A stretch of DNA of 64,000 nucleotides from Rhabdornis inornatus (lineage: Eukaryota; Chordata; Aves; Passeriformes; Rhabdornithidae), in the NCBI GenBank assembly GCA_013397075.1, contig VWZS01002273.1, positions 62,001-126,000 on the forward strand. The letters run 5' to 3'. Positions 26,113-36,545 of the stretch are shown here, in pieces. A program made the position numbers and the translations under genes. A model generated the notes under the pieces. It was not told the DNA's origin and ran no database searches. It worked only from the letters and a program-made list of their open reading frames with translations. Numbering within the stretch: position 1 is the stretch's first letter; the number at the start of each line of letters is the position of its first letter.

Positions 26113-27142
26113 CCCTAAAAGACAGTAGAAATGGCATGGATAGGGTTTTGTCACTTTTCTTTCTTTCACTGCACCTTGCAGGGAATTAAAAAAAAAAACA
26201 AAACGAAAATACAGAATACAGCACTATGCATTTCCATTTCCTTTTGGTTAAAAATATGGTAGAGATATCCTTTCTAACAGAGCAACATTTATTGCAGGAA
26301 ACAAGTTGACATTTGTTCACGTGAACTGCTCTAATGTCCTCCAGAGGGTAAGAACTGTTTTAAAATACCTTTTTAGCTGAGCAATTTCCAAAGGTAACTT
26401 AATTAGTTGTATTCTGAATTAAATTGTTCAGAAGACAAATTAAACTAAGACCAAAATTAAAAATTTTATCCCAAATAGTATCTAAATTTTATTTATAAGA
26501 TCTCAAATTATCATGCTTCTGTGATTTTTGATACTGAGATGGTATCAGACACTTTATCAAAGACTTACAAGTCTAGTCTGGTGTAAGTACCTGTCAGATT
26601 CAGTGCTGTAAGTAAATTTTGCAGAAAAACTGTGGCTTGTATGGCAGTTTTTGCTGCTGTTATTTTCTTTCCATGAATCATATATTTCTAACAAAAATTA
26701 TTGCAGTCTCAAACAATTTGAAGCTTTAGTTCAAAATCTGCAGATATAGCTATTTCTCTGCAAGACAGTTAAATGATAAAAATAAAATATTGATATTTCT
26801 ACTTGCTTAGGTACTTCCTAGTCTTGCTTCCCACAAAAGAGCAGGGGGACAAAACCCAATATATTAAGGAAATTCATGTAACAGGAAGAAGATAGAGGCT
26901 GAAAATCCTGAGGCTTTTTAAAAATGTAGGTGGTTCTAGTAAGGTACAATAATGCTTATAGAATGCTGTCGTGGGGTTACTTTATAATGCTGAATTGTAT
27001 CCCCATTCATCTGTTTGGCCCAGAAATAAGTTTTGCACCTTTAAAGCTAGATCTGAGAGTGAAGGGGGGGAGGAGAAGAGGTGGAACATCGGAGGCAGTT
27101 GTTTTCAAAATGCATAGATAAGAGCTTCAGCTTTCCTTCTCA
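26113..27142. other. Unassigned AT-rich DNA
   Basis: Nothing recognised apart from a short G-rich stretch near 27064-27080. A 10-bp string AATGCATAGA at 27109-27118 recurs at 27633-27642 beyond the following LTR. Confidence 0.5.
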
Positions 27143-27633
27143 TGGTCTGTGTTGACTGCAGCACGGACATATACCAGGAGAGAACTTTACTTTGCTTTTT
27201 AGTTAGTTTTTTTTTAACTACCTGAGGCAGAGAAATTACCCAGACTGGCTTTTCTTTTTCTTGGAACTGATCACCCCTGCTCTGGGCTGAAAATCCAAAA
27301 ACACCAGGAGCTCACACCTGTGGCCCACCAGGGCCCAGGACGTGGCATTTTCCAGTGGCCAGAGGGAATGATAAGGGACTGAGTGAACTGAGCTACATTC
27401 CACAGCAAGAACTTTCTGAATTTGCCATCTCTTCAGAACAGCAAGATGTTTTATTGTTTAATATTATTAATCTTTTAAGCTTGTGAATACTTTGCTTGTT
27501 AAATAAACAGTTTTTTCCACTTTTCTCCAAGGAAATCTTTTCCAGAACCAGTTGGAGGAGGGGCCACTTGAATCTGCTTTCTAGAGGGACCCTTTTGTAG
27601 GTTTCCTCCCAAATTTGCTCTAAACAAGGACCA
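27143..27633 (+). mobile_element. Endogenous retrovirus LTR, songbird type (solo)
   Basis: The order of landmarks matches an LTR type I know from songbird genomes. These are a GTTGACTGCAGCACGG start, GGCTTTTCTTTTTCTTGGAAC, CACACCTGTGGCCCACCAGG, CATTTTCCAG-GGCCAGAGG, CTGAATTTGCCATCTCTTC, AATAAA at 27502-27507, then GGAAATC-TTTTCC and GAATCTGCTTTCTAGAGGGA in U5, ending near ...AAGGACCA. No viral coding sequence adjoins either side. The exact 5' end (27143 or 27148) is uncertain because no adjacent target duplication was found. Confidence 0.72.
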
Positions 27634-28611
27634 ATGCATAGAATGCATATGATGTTAAACTGTCAGGATGCTCTATCACTGCCATCAAAACATTTCTAAG
27701 CACTTCATAACCTCCAGGAGTTCCCTGACTGCAGAAGTGATTCGAACTGAGGCAGAGTCACAGGGACAGAATTATTCTTCTCTTCTGAAACACAGATCAG
27801 AAATAAGACAACTTTGGGGGAAACCCAAATTTTGAAATTTCTACAGTCCCTTTTTTTCACCTTTCAAGTTTTCCTCAATCTCTACAATTGTTTCTTTGAA
27901 ACAAGCCTGATACATTTTTTCTTTCCTTATAGATCCTAATTTTGCTAATTTTTACCCTTAATTACTGTCTGTAGTAGAGCTGCCCTTGTAATTTCTGTCC
28001 TGACCAGAAATTCATGTTAATTTCCCCGTCTATTACACTGTTGCTTGTTTCTGTTATTTGCCATGTTGCTATGTTAGTCCAACCACTAATCAACATTGTT
28101 TTAAGTTGTATATCTTGTACCTCTCTTTGCTATCTGTTATACCTTGTAATTTTTCATGCTGTTATCTTGCTAGCACAGCCACAATTCAGAGTCAGTATTC
28201 CACATGCATGGCAAAACACAGTTAAAAAAACTGAACGGAAAAACCTCTTACAATCCCTTGTAATAGCTTTATGAATTTTAGCACCAATTTGTTCAATAAG
28301 CAAATTATTCTCTCCTTTACCAGTATTCATTCTCCATGCATGAAATTTCTTCATCAAAAACACATTTCAATAGCAACCAATTATCTACTTCATAGATTAT
28401 AAAATAATAATTTCATTTTCACTGCGTCATCCCAAGTATCTTCTTCTCAGTGTCCATTATTTTTTACAGTAAAATGAAATTCCAATAAATCATATCAGAA
28501 TTTCTATATCATATTATTCATGAAAGAAAATGTCTTACTCAGTATTCTTTGAAAGATGTCACCAAGTGATACCAAAATATCACGTCTTTTTATTTAATTC
28601 TAATACATTGG
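27634..28611. other. Unassigned DNA between two LTRs
   Basis: Nothing firmly recognised. A plus-strand frame at 28014-28274 (86 codons) has a hydrophobic first half followed by a basic segment, and could be a chance frame or a retroviral relic; I see no diagnostic motif. CATTGG at 28606-28611 is the left target duplication of the next LTR. Confidence 0.45.
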
Positions 28612-29009
28612 TGTGGACAGAGACATCTAGAGAGCTGCAAAATTACAGCTTGAGAATTCTTTCTCTCAAGCCTGAATTTCTCTTGCTTCCCAGACTGGTA
28701 AGCTGATAATAGCTGCAGACAGGGAGGAAATTTCCCAAGGTGATAAATGGTCAAAACCAACTTAGAATCTGGTGAAAAACAGAGTGGAATTCATAATAAA
28801 GATTAACACCTAGTGTTTTTCCCATGGGGTACATCCTGAGGTATGATCTCCTGGGTTTATCCCAATTAGCCAATGAGCTACTGTCCTGTTCTAGTCTCTT
28901 ATAACATGCTTTAAATACAAGCTCTCCACTCAATAAAGTAGGCCTTTTCCCCTAAAAAGGTCCATGTGTGTTGCTGCTCTTTTTCTCCCTCTCTAGGACC
29001 TCAGCTGCA
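28612..29009 (+). mobile_element. Solo endogenous retrovirus LTR with 6-bp target duplication
   Basis: Starts TGTGGACAGAG (28612) and ends CTCAGCTGCA (29009). CATTGG precedes it at 28606-28611 and follows it at 29010-29015, a perfect 6-bp target-site duplication. It is 398 bp long, with a CCAAT motif at 28870-28874, a TATA-like TTTAAATA near 28910-28917, and the polyadenylation signal AATAAA at 28932-28937. A T/C-rich U5 follows. No primer-binding site or internal sequence follows, so it is a solo LTR. Sequence and length differ from the 16908-17631 family. Confidence 0.85.
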
Positions 29010-29015
29010 CATTGG

Positions 29016-29439
29016 CACTAAATAGACAGCAATAGAAGAATAGTAGGAACACAGTCCTATGATTTAAAGGTCTTTGTCTTCCACAAGGCTATTTCCAGGA
29101 AATCTAAAAACTTATGGACAGTTACAAGAATTAAGTATCTTGGTCCTGTATACACACTGTCATTTCTGACACCATTTATAAATGACTTCTATATCGTCCT
29201 TTTAAATAAATGCTTCACCACCATTCATCATGAGTATCTACATCTAAACAACATACAGTATTTGTTTTCTTGAATCAGATTCTCCATCAATTTGTTGGAC
29301 AGGGAACTTCTTGAAAGATAAGGCCATGGTTTTCTGGCCAATGTGTGGCAGGGTAGGGAACCTGTCTGCCATAGTTCGTTGTCACCCAGCGTCCATGGTA
29401 AGCATTCTTGCATGTGAATCACTCTCTCTGCCTTAAGAC
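29016..29439. other. Unassigned DNA between solo LTR and CR1
   Basis: Nothing recognised; a 64-codon minus-strand frame (29228-29422) has no known motif. Confidence 0.45.
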
Positions 29440-29925
29440 TAACATAATATGCTTCTTGAGCTCTGTCAGGCTTGGTGCTGTGACCACATTTCTGAAGAAT
29501 CTGTTCCAGTGCACAAGCACCCTCTGAGTGAAGAATCTTTTTCTAATATCCAGCCTAAACCTCCCATGACACAACTTCAGGCCATTCCCTGGAGTCCTGT
29601 CACTGTCACCACAGAGCAGAGATCAGTGCCTGCCCCTCCTCTTCCCCTCACAAGGAAGATGTAACTGCAGTGAGGTCTGTCTTCGGTCTCCTCCAGGCTG
29701 AACAGACCAAGTGACCTCAGCTGCTCCTCATATGGCTTCACCTCAAGGCCCTTCACCATCTTCACTGCCCTCCTTTGGATAGTCTCTAACAACTCAATGT
29801 TTTTTATGCGGTGGCACCCAGACCTGTCCCCAGCACTGGAGGTGAGGCTGCCCCAGTGCAGAGCAGAGCAGGACAACCTCCTCCCTTACCCACCTGTGGT
29901 GCTGTGCCTGATGCACCCCAGTGCA
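29440..29925 (-). mobile_element. CR1 LINE 3' fragment (end of ORF2)
   Basis: Antisense CR1 text. Minus-strand translation gives GLFSLEETEDR and RRAVKMVKGLE (about 29680-29790), equivalent to the conserved C-terminus of CR1 ORF2, preceded by diverged upstream residues. The low-coordinate side (29455-29590) is the region ending ORF2 and beginning the 3' UTR, including ATTCTTTTTCTAATATCCAG-like antisense. The octamer tail is missing. The part from 29736 is repeated exactly downstream at 30246. Confidence 0.88.
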
Positions 29926-29929
29926 GAGC

Positions 29930-30245
29930 CCCAGTGCTGAGCAGTTTTCCCAGAGGCTGGCACACAATAGGGAATATGATACATACACTCAATCCTGTGC
30001 TCTCTGGCCCAGGTGTCTATGAGGATACTTTTGAAGCGAGTCCCACTGTCTGACTCAATTTTTTCACGGGTGTCATGTCACTACAGTACAACAGACTGTT
30101 AAAAACCACTCTGCAAGCAATGGTGGTGTGACCTTCAAACATTGGGATGTACATTTAGCGTAGGCCACCTGGACAGTTAACACCAGAAGCTGTACCCATC
30201 AAACTGTCCCTGCCCAATCAAAACCTTCATGTATTGCAGAAGGAN
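29930..30245 (-). pseudogene. Endogenous retrovirus integrase relic (copy 1)
   Basis: The minus-strand translation carries a retroviral integrase core signature: the ESDSGTRF string (equivalent of the second catalytic Asp of D,D-35-E, about 30030-30055), followed by a D-WARE-like helix and a YHIPY-like strand (about 29950-29990). The reading stops at an ASGK-like position near 29940, where CR1 sequence begins. Stop codons and a frameshift lie upstream of the motif, so it is dead. No LTR, reverse transcriptase or envelope of the same provirus is seen on this strand nearby. The affinity (ERVL-like or other) is uncertain. Confidence 0.68.
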
Positions 30246-30745
30246 CTTCACCTCAAGGCCCTTCACCATCTTCACTGCCCTCCTTTGGATAGTCTCTAAC
30301 AACTCAATGTTTTTTATGCGGTGGCACCCAGACCTGTCCCCAGCACTGGAGGTGAGGCTGCCCCAGTGCAGAGCAGAGCAGGACAACCTCCTCCCTTACC
30401 CACCTGTGGTGCTGTGCCTGATGCACCCCAGTGCAGAGCCCCAGTGCTGAGCAGTTTTCCCAGAGGCTGGCACACAATAGGGAATATGATACATACACTC
30501 AATCCTGTGCTCTCTGGCCCAGGTGTCTATGAGGATACTTTTGAAGCGAGTCCCACTGTCTGACTCAATTTTTTCACGGGTGTCATGTCACTACAGTACA
30601 ACAGACTGTTAAAAACCACTCTGCAAGCAATGGTGGTGTGACCTTCAAACATTGGGATGTACATTTAGCGTAGGCCACCTGGACAGTTAACACCAGAAGC
30701 TGTACCCATCAAACTGTCCCTGCCCAATCAAAACCTTCATGTATT
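30246..30745 (-). pseudogene. Second copy of the CR1/integrase relic (probable assembly artefact)
   Basis: Repeats the CR1 3' piece (30246-30435) and the integrase relic (about 30440-30745) with no differences from 29736-30245. Rightward from 30755 the sequence runs on into unique DNA and CR1 endonuclease, so this copy joins the right flank while copy 1 joins the left flank. Confidence 0.7.
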
Positions 30746-30834
30746 GCAGAAGGAGATAAAATCACCACGGTGCATATGAGATACATGTAAGAGAATACAG
30801 ATTGGATTGAGTCACAAATTCTTTTGTATTCACA

Positions 30835-31345
30835 ATAACAACTGTCGAAGTGAATATTTTCTAATAGGCTCACTGAATACTATTGACCAGAAATCCTCTT
30901 CACAGAATTCAGGATTTTCACACTTCTTTGTTACAACTGTATCATATTCCAAGTTGATGTCTTGGAAGTTGAAATCTCAAGACAAGGACTACCGATTCGG
31001 AGATTTCTTCTAATTGCCTGTAAAATAACCTATCCAATTAGTAGGAAACAACAACTACAATATCTCCTCTTTTTTCTATCACCCTAACCCAGAGTCTCTC
31101 AACCACATCATCACTAATGGTGAGGCTGTAAAGTCAAACCTCTCCTTTTCATTCAATGCAAATCCTTCACCTTGTCTTCCTTGTCCATCGCTCTAGAACA
31201 GCTGGTAGACCTTCATGCCAGTGCTCCAGTCATGGGATTGATCCCATAAAATCTCCTGAGCAGCAAAGACATCATAGCTCTGAGAACTGTCTAATGTTTC
31301 CAGCTCATCCCGTTTCTTTCTCATACTACATATAGTGGTGTACAG
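30835..31345 (-). mobile_element. CR1 LINE endonuclease fragment
   Basis: The plus strand matches the reverse complement of the CR1 AP-like endonuclease. Read on the minus strand it begins near 31345 with an LYTT-CSMR-KKRDELE-like segment (normally LYTNARSMGNKQDELE), then DQSHDWS near 31225-31250 (normally WDDSHDW). It ends near 30835 after the GDFNHPD-like region, visible antisense as TTGGAAGTTGAAATC. Many substitutions and stops. It may belong to the same insertion as 29440-29925, with the integrase relic in between, or be separate. Confidence 0.8.
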
Positions 31346-32702
31346 ATGTATGTAAAGTGTGTGTAAAATTCAGATGTGTTCCTAAATCCTCAATGTTCCT
31401 TTGAGCATTGTAAATGCTCCGATTTACATTGCCACCTAAATTTTTACGTGTATTTATTCATATCTTTTGTATTAGAAAATCCCCTAAGTTTAGAAAACTA
31501 TAAACTGTTTTCACAGTTTGCACAAGACATCCCCAAATATGTTTCTTAGATTGACACAACCTGAGAAAGCACTATTTTTTTTTCTGAATACCTTCTTACT
31601 AAATAGAATAGATGTACAGTGATTACTTTTTTCCTGAATCTATAATTTAACTTCTTTTCAAATCTTTTTTGAAGTGAGCCTTTGCTGTGTTGGTTACTAT
31701 TTATACCAAGGAGGAGAATGTCTGGATAGGACCCACAGGGAGCTGGCAGAAATCTGTGTTAACGTATTAAGAAAAAGATACTATGCTAGTAAGATTTTAC
31801 CAAAATGAAATTAAATGCATAACCAAGATTTAACTGTTGGTTGTTTCCTTTCCATTCCTTAAGGAACAACTGTTTTTCACAAAACACGTCCTGAAAACAT
31901 TTTGTCTTTGAAACAGCTGTTTTGGTTTTGGTTTATTTTTTAACTTATATCCAAATTTCACTAATACTGTGGAATACTTGCATTCAGAGAACAAATCTCA
32001 TTTAGAGGTATTGGTATTTTCCCCCAGAGATATGTGGATTATATATATGGAGATGACGTAATTGTACCTAGTGGAATCTTTTCTGCAAGGAACTGTCCAG
32101 TTGTGAAAATCACTTACAGAAAAGGGGAAATTTAGAGAAAAATAAAATAATACTCTAACACATAGAACATCCCAGTGCTGCTTAAAACTTTTTAAATCAC
32201 AAAAGCAAATAAAGAAAATAGCCAACTCTGGCACTGTAAAATTTCTCTGAAATCTGAACGGTCAAAGCAATAAATATTGTTTTAAATTGTCTTGGTTTAA
32301 TTTGAATTTCCCTGCCAATGCACCAATAATGTTATAGTTTTGATTTGTCAGATTAAATATACTCATTTTTTGTTGTGAGACAGAACCAGGAGCAAAAGCA
32401 AAGCAACAAAACAAACATACAAAAGCTAATTCAGTCAGTTCCCAACTTAAATAGTCCTTTTCAGTTCACTTTGGAGAGAGAAGTTTCCTCTTGTCAGGCC
32501 GTAGGGACTTCTCCACAAGCAGGGGAAAAAAACAATTCTCTTGTGGCTTCACTTTCACGATTTGTATCTGCCCAGGAAAAACTTGCAAGTCGTGAAGCTC
32601 CTCCCATCTTCACAGCTTTCTCAAAGCTGTGCTTATGGGCCATGTTAAACTCATGGGGTATTTACTTTTAAGAATTAACTGTTCCAAAATAAAAATTCTC
32701 TT
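31346..32702. other. Unassigned AT-rich DNA
   Basis: No gene or repeat family recognised. A 98-codon frame at 32375-32671 has no known motif. Confidence 0.5.
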
Positions 32703-32703
32703 N
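32703..32703. other. Single ambiguous base (N)
   Basis: One N marks an unresolved base or minimal gap immediately before a locally GC-rich stretch. Unlike the N at 30245, no duplicated sequence flanks it. Confidence 0.95.
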
Positions 32704-32900
32704 TCAGAGGCAGTAGTCACTGCCGTAGCCACCTCTCCTCTCTGCCAGGACATGCCAGTTCCCCAGACAGGGGGTCCAGCCCGGCCCCCTGCCAGGCCCA
32801 CAGGCCTGCAGTGGAGCCAGACCAGGGCCCTGTTACCTGCACTGCTGCCGGAAAAGAAAGAGAGCTCTTTTCCAGGTTACCTCCTTCAAAATGTGTGTTC
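32704..32900. other. Locally GC-rich patch after the N
   Basis: About 150 bp of C/G-rich sequence (CCAG, CAGGCC and CCTGC repeats) in an AT-rich region. The 173-codon plus-strand frame running through it (32629-33150) includes the N and has no recognisable domain; I do not call it a gene. It may be part of an unrecognised LTR. Confidence 0.4.
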
Positions 32901-35129
32901 ACAGAGCAAACTAACTTTCTCCAATTTTTTTCTCAGTCTGTCAATAACCAAACCAGCCTCCAACTGCTCCCATCAACTCACAGAGGAAGTTCTCATGGAA
33001 CAAACTTCTGTGATTCTGCCCTCCCCCAGGTGTAACCAGCACAAAATGAAACCTTTGTTTTCACTCAGTTACAAAAACATGCTGGATGACCCTGGTTGCC
33101 TTCTTCTTACATTTCACACTGTTAGATGTTGTTCTGTTTTCTGCTCGTAGAAGTGAAATTTATTGTAAGTGAAAAGAGAAAAAAACTCACCTTACTTAAC
33201 AGTCTGTTTAATTTGTGATATCCAAAAGGTAATCAAGATTTAACACCCTGATGAGACTCTAGAGTGCAAAAGAGGAATAGGACCACAAGAATGAGACAGT
33301 TCTTAGGGTTAAATATCCCACCACTTTACAAAATATGGGGGATGAATGCTCTTTCTTAGTCAGCTGATGAGACCCTTGAAAATAATGTGTTTGGCATACA
33401 ATCCTGTTACTGTATCGTATACACCATGATCAAACCCTAACTGTGAATTTCTTAAATATCCTATACTATGATTAGTTGCTGTGTTTTTCTAAATGAACAG
33501 AATTAAGGAGACTTTTTGTCTGTCAAAAAATTTTAATTGTGTTTGATGACACTAACAGAAACTGGCCAGGAACTTGACTGACAACACTAAAAATAAACAC
33601 CTAAATATATACACATGAATATAACTGATTGTTTTTTGAATCTAATAATGGTGCTGTTGTACATATTTTTTCCAGTATTAGTGACTAGGAGAAGGCACTA
33701 CTATTTTAATTCTGCCTATTACCAGTGAAGATTTATATGAGAAGTTAAAAAGGTTTTGGAAAACACTGAAAGTTTCAGGTACATTCTTCCAGTAAAATTA
33801 TTGCAGTCCATTTTGTTTTTCACTGTATGAGAGGCACAGATTGAGTTATTTCCTCTCTCCTTTGGTGATTACCGTCTCCCAAACATTAATGAACAGGTTC
33901 TTAATGCGTGTGAACAGGGAATATATATCGAATATATGAAAGGACAGACTGATTTTTTCATTTGGCTTCATGGACAAAGGTCATTCAGCGGTATACAGCA
34001 CAAAATTGCAGCTATAGGAAAGGTAAATGAAATTACTGATGAAGTAATGGGTTGTGGATAACAAATAATTTTCAAGGGAAAAATTTATTGAGCAAAAGTG
34101 GGAGACAGCAAAAGAAATTGCATCTTCTGTCAGTAAGAAAGCAAGTCCAAAGTCTCTGACAGTAGACACCTGGCCAAAAGTGCAAACCCCATCACTGTAG
34201 CTGTTTTCATGAAAACTTGACAAGAAGACAGTCACCAAAAAGAAATCAGAAAAGATGAATGAATACGGATTTAAATCAAACAGCATCAAATAGCTCAATT
34301 AATGTTTCTATAAGAATAAGTTAACAAGTTTCTCTTTCTGTGTATTCCCCTGGAAGGTCCTTAGTAGTACTCATATGCACCCATAACGTGCTGCACCCAT
34401 TGCATCATCTGAGAATTCCATTTCTCATTTTCCAAGCCTTTCTTTTCTTTTCTTTTCTTTTCCTTTCTTCCTCTCCCCTGCCTTTCCCTCCATGCCCAAA
34501 GAAATGCATTCTCTTAAGGATGACTTGAAAAATAAGTCTCACATGATGTTGCCTTTCCCGTGCTTTTATCTGCTTTTGAACATAAGGTCAGGACCTCTGG
34601 AATGGAAGTACCCTGGTGATAGAATGAATGCTTGTACTAGAGGTTACCTTTCTCTAGCTGCATGAATAGTATGTTGCAATAAACCTTGGCAACCAAGTGT
34701 CACATTTCTTATTATTTATTCATTACATTATTATAGTAAAAGTGTTACACAGGTTGTCAGCAAAGATCCATCCTTCCATATCATCCACCTCCCATTGGGT
34801 CTGTTTAATCTACTTCAGGAGCAGGTTTTAAAGTCACAACAAATCACTTATTATATTTCTAGGCAAACCACTAGTCTTCTTATATAAAGCTTCTGATAGA
34901 GAAGCCAAAAATATCCCTCTCTTATCTTAGCTTTCTTATTGCAAATGAGAGAACAAATAAAGAGTTTAAGACGGAACATATAAAGTAGGTCTGGGAGGAA
35001 AAAAGAGACCAGGACTTTGCAAGGCTTAATTATAACAACTTCCAATAATAGTTTTCTGTCCCAGGAGTAGAAATCTTTCTTTGTGAAAGCACTGCCTCTT
35101 GAGTGTTAAATTTTTAAGTAGACATATTC
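32901..35129. other. Unassigned AT-rich DNA with a short TTTTC microsatellite
   Basis: Nothing recognised except (TTTTC)n at about 34438-34462. The 105-codon minus-strand frame at 33981-34298 has no motif. Confidence 0.5.
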
Positions 35130-35880
35130 ATGCCTGCACCTATGTCGCTGTGGTGTTCCTCAGAGGTCCATACTGGGACAAATGCTGTTTAATGACTTCG
35201 TCAGTGGTATAGACAGTGGGATTGAGTGCACCCTCAGCAAGTTTGCAGACAGAACAAAGCTGTGTGATGCAGTTGACACTCCTGGAGGACAAGATGCCAT
35301 CCACATTGACCTTGACAGCTTCAAGGAGTGGGTCCATGAGGTGCAACACAGCCAGTTGCAAGGTACTGCATCTGGATTGTAGCAGCCCCTAGTAGGAGCA
35401 TAGTCTGGAGGATGCATGGATTGAGAGCCAAGAATGATTTGGGAGTGCTGGTGGATGAGAGGCTGGACATGAGCCACCAATATGCTTTTGCAGCCCAGAC
35501 AGCCAGCTGAATCCTAGGCTGCATCAAAAAAGCATGGCCAGAGGGTCCAGGGAGATGGTACTGCTCCTCTACTCCACCTCTTTCATGAGGAAAATCTGAG
35601 AAAGTGGGGTTTGTTCTGCCTGGTGAAGAGAAGGTTCTGGAGAGATCTTAATGTGGCTTTCTGATATTTGAAAGGGGCTCATAAGAAAGATGGGAACAAA
35701 CATTTTAGCAGGGTCTGTTGTGATATAGTAAAGGTTTTAAACTGAAGGAAGGTCAATTTTGATTAGGTTTCAGGAACATTTTTTTTAAACCATGATGGTG
35801 GTCAGACTGGTTTTCCAGAGAAGTTGTGGTTGCCCTATCCCTAGAAGTGTTCAAGTCAGGTTGGGCCAGCACAAAATGCT
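35130..35880 (+). mobile_element. CR1 LINE RT C-terminal half and 3' UTR
   Basis: The sense translation includes MLFNDFVSGIDSGIECTLS-type residues followed by KFADRTKL. The catalytic FADD reads FADR (35242-35253), so the RT active site is broken. Next come LDSFKEWV-like residues, the LGVLVDERLD-like segment (about 35440-35465), and the SL-VFKSG-QGQHKM-like end of ORF2 (about 35840-35880). Stops interrupt the frame. The 5' part of RT and the octamer tail are missing. Confidence 0.88.
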
Positions 35881-35984
35881 GGAGCAAGGAAGCGTATGCT
35901 TGGTGAAGAGGACCAGATTAGCGGTTACTGAAACAAACTGGACATTTGTAAATTCTGATTTAGCCATAAGTGCCAAGGGAGTTG
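35881..35984. other. Junction between two CR1 pieces
   Basis: About 100 bp not clearly assignable; the end may already belong to the linker of the next CR1 piece. Confidence 0.4.
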
Positions 35985-36545
35985 ACTGAAATAATTTCAA
36001 GCCCACTCTCAATAAACTTTGATCATGGAAATTTGGAGAATTGGAGGAAAGCAAATGTCTCTTGGCTTCAGGAAGGGTAGGACCAGGGTGATACCCAAGG
36101 AACTGCAGGTGAGTCAGCTTCATCTCCATTGTGGAAAGGTTAGGATCCAACTAATTCTTGAAACCATTTCTATGCATATGAAGGACAAGAAGGTCAGCAG
36201 TAGTCACCATGTCTTCACCAAGGGGATGTAATATCAACCAACCTGCTAACCTCTTACAGTAAGATGACTGTCTTGGTATCTGATGGGAGAATAGGATATT
36301 TTATCTTGACTTTCAGCACTATCTCTGATACTACCCTAAAAAACCATTTGCTGTGAGGTAGACTGAGCACAGCAACAGGTTTCCCAGAATTTTTTTGGAG
36401 TCTTTATCCCTAAAGGTATTTTAAAAATTACTATACAGGGTCCTGGGTGACCTGATCTAGATGATCCTGCTTGAGCAGGGTGCTTGGACAAGATGATTTT
36501 CAGAGATCGCTACCAACCTCAGACATCCAGTGATCCTGTAACACT
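35985..36545 (+). mobile_element. CR1 LINE with RT start fused to 3' UTR
   Basis: Sense translation gives the start of the RT region: SKPTLN-like, then WRIGGKQMS and KKGRT-like residues, then ILETISMHMKDKKV (about 36150-36195) and FTKG (about 36215), followed by a diverged DFSKAF-like stretch (about 36300-36330). The remaining RT is absent. After a short gap come 3' UTR-like sequence and a CR1 terminus (GATGATTTTCAGAGATCGCT, then CAACCTCAGACATCCAGTGATCCTG) ending near 36535. Confidence 0.82.

Larger units (their letters stand above)
29736..30755. repeat. Exact 510-bp tandem duplication joined by one N
   Basis: 29736-30244 is identical base for base to 30246-30754, and the single ambiguous base N (30245) sits exactly at the junction. 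The unit includes CR1 and integrase sequence. Perfect identity inside old, mutated repeats, together with an N at the seam, points to two contig ends that overlapped but were not merged, rather than to a real duplication. Confidence 0.93.

Noticed and set aside
32629..33150. 173-codon plus-strand frame
   Set aside because: It crosses an N, starts in AT-rich non-coding sequence and has no recognisable domain.
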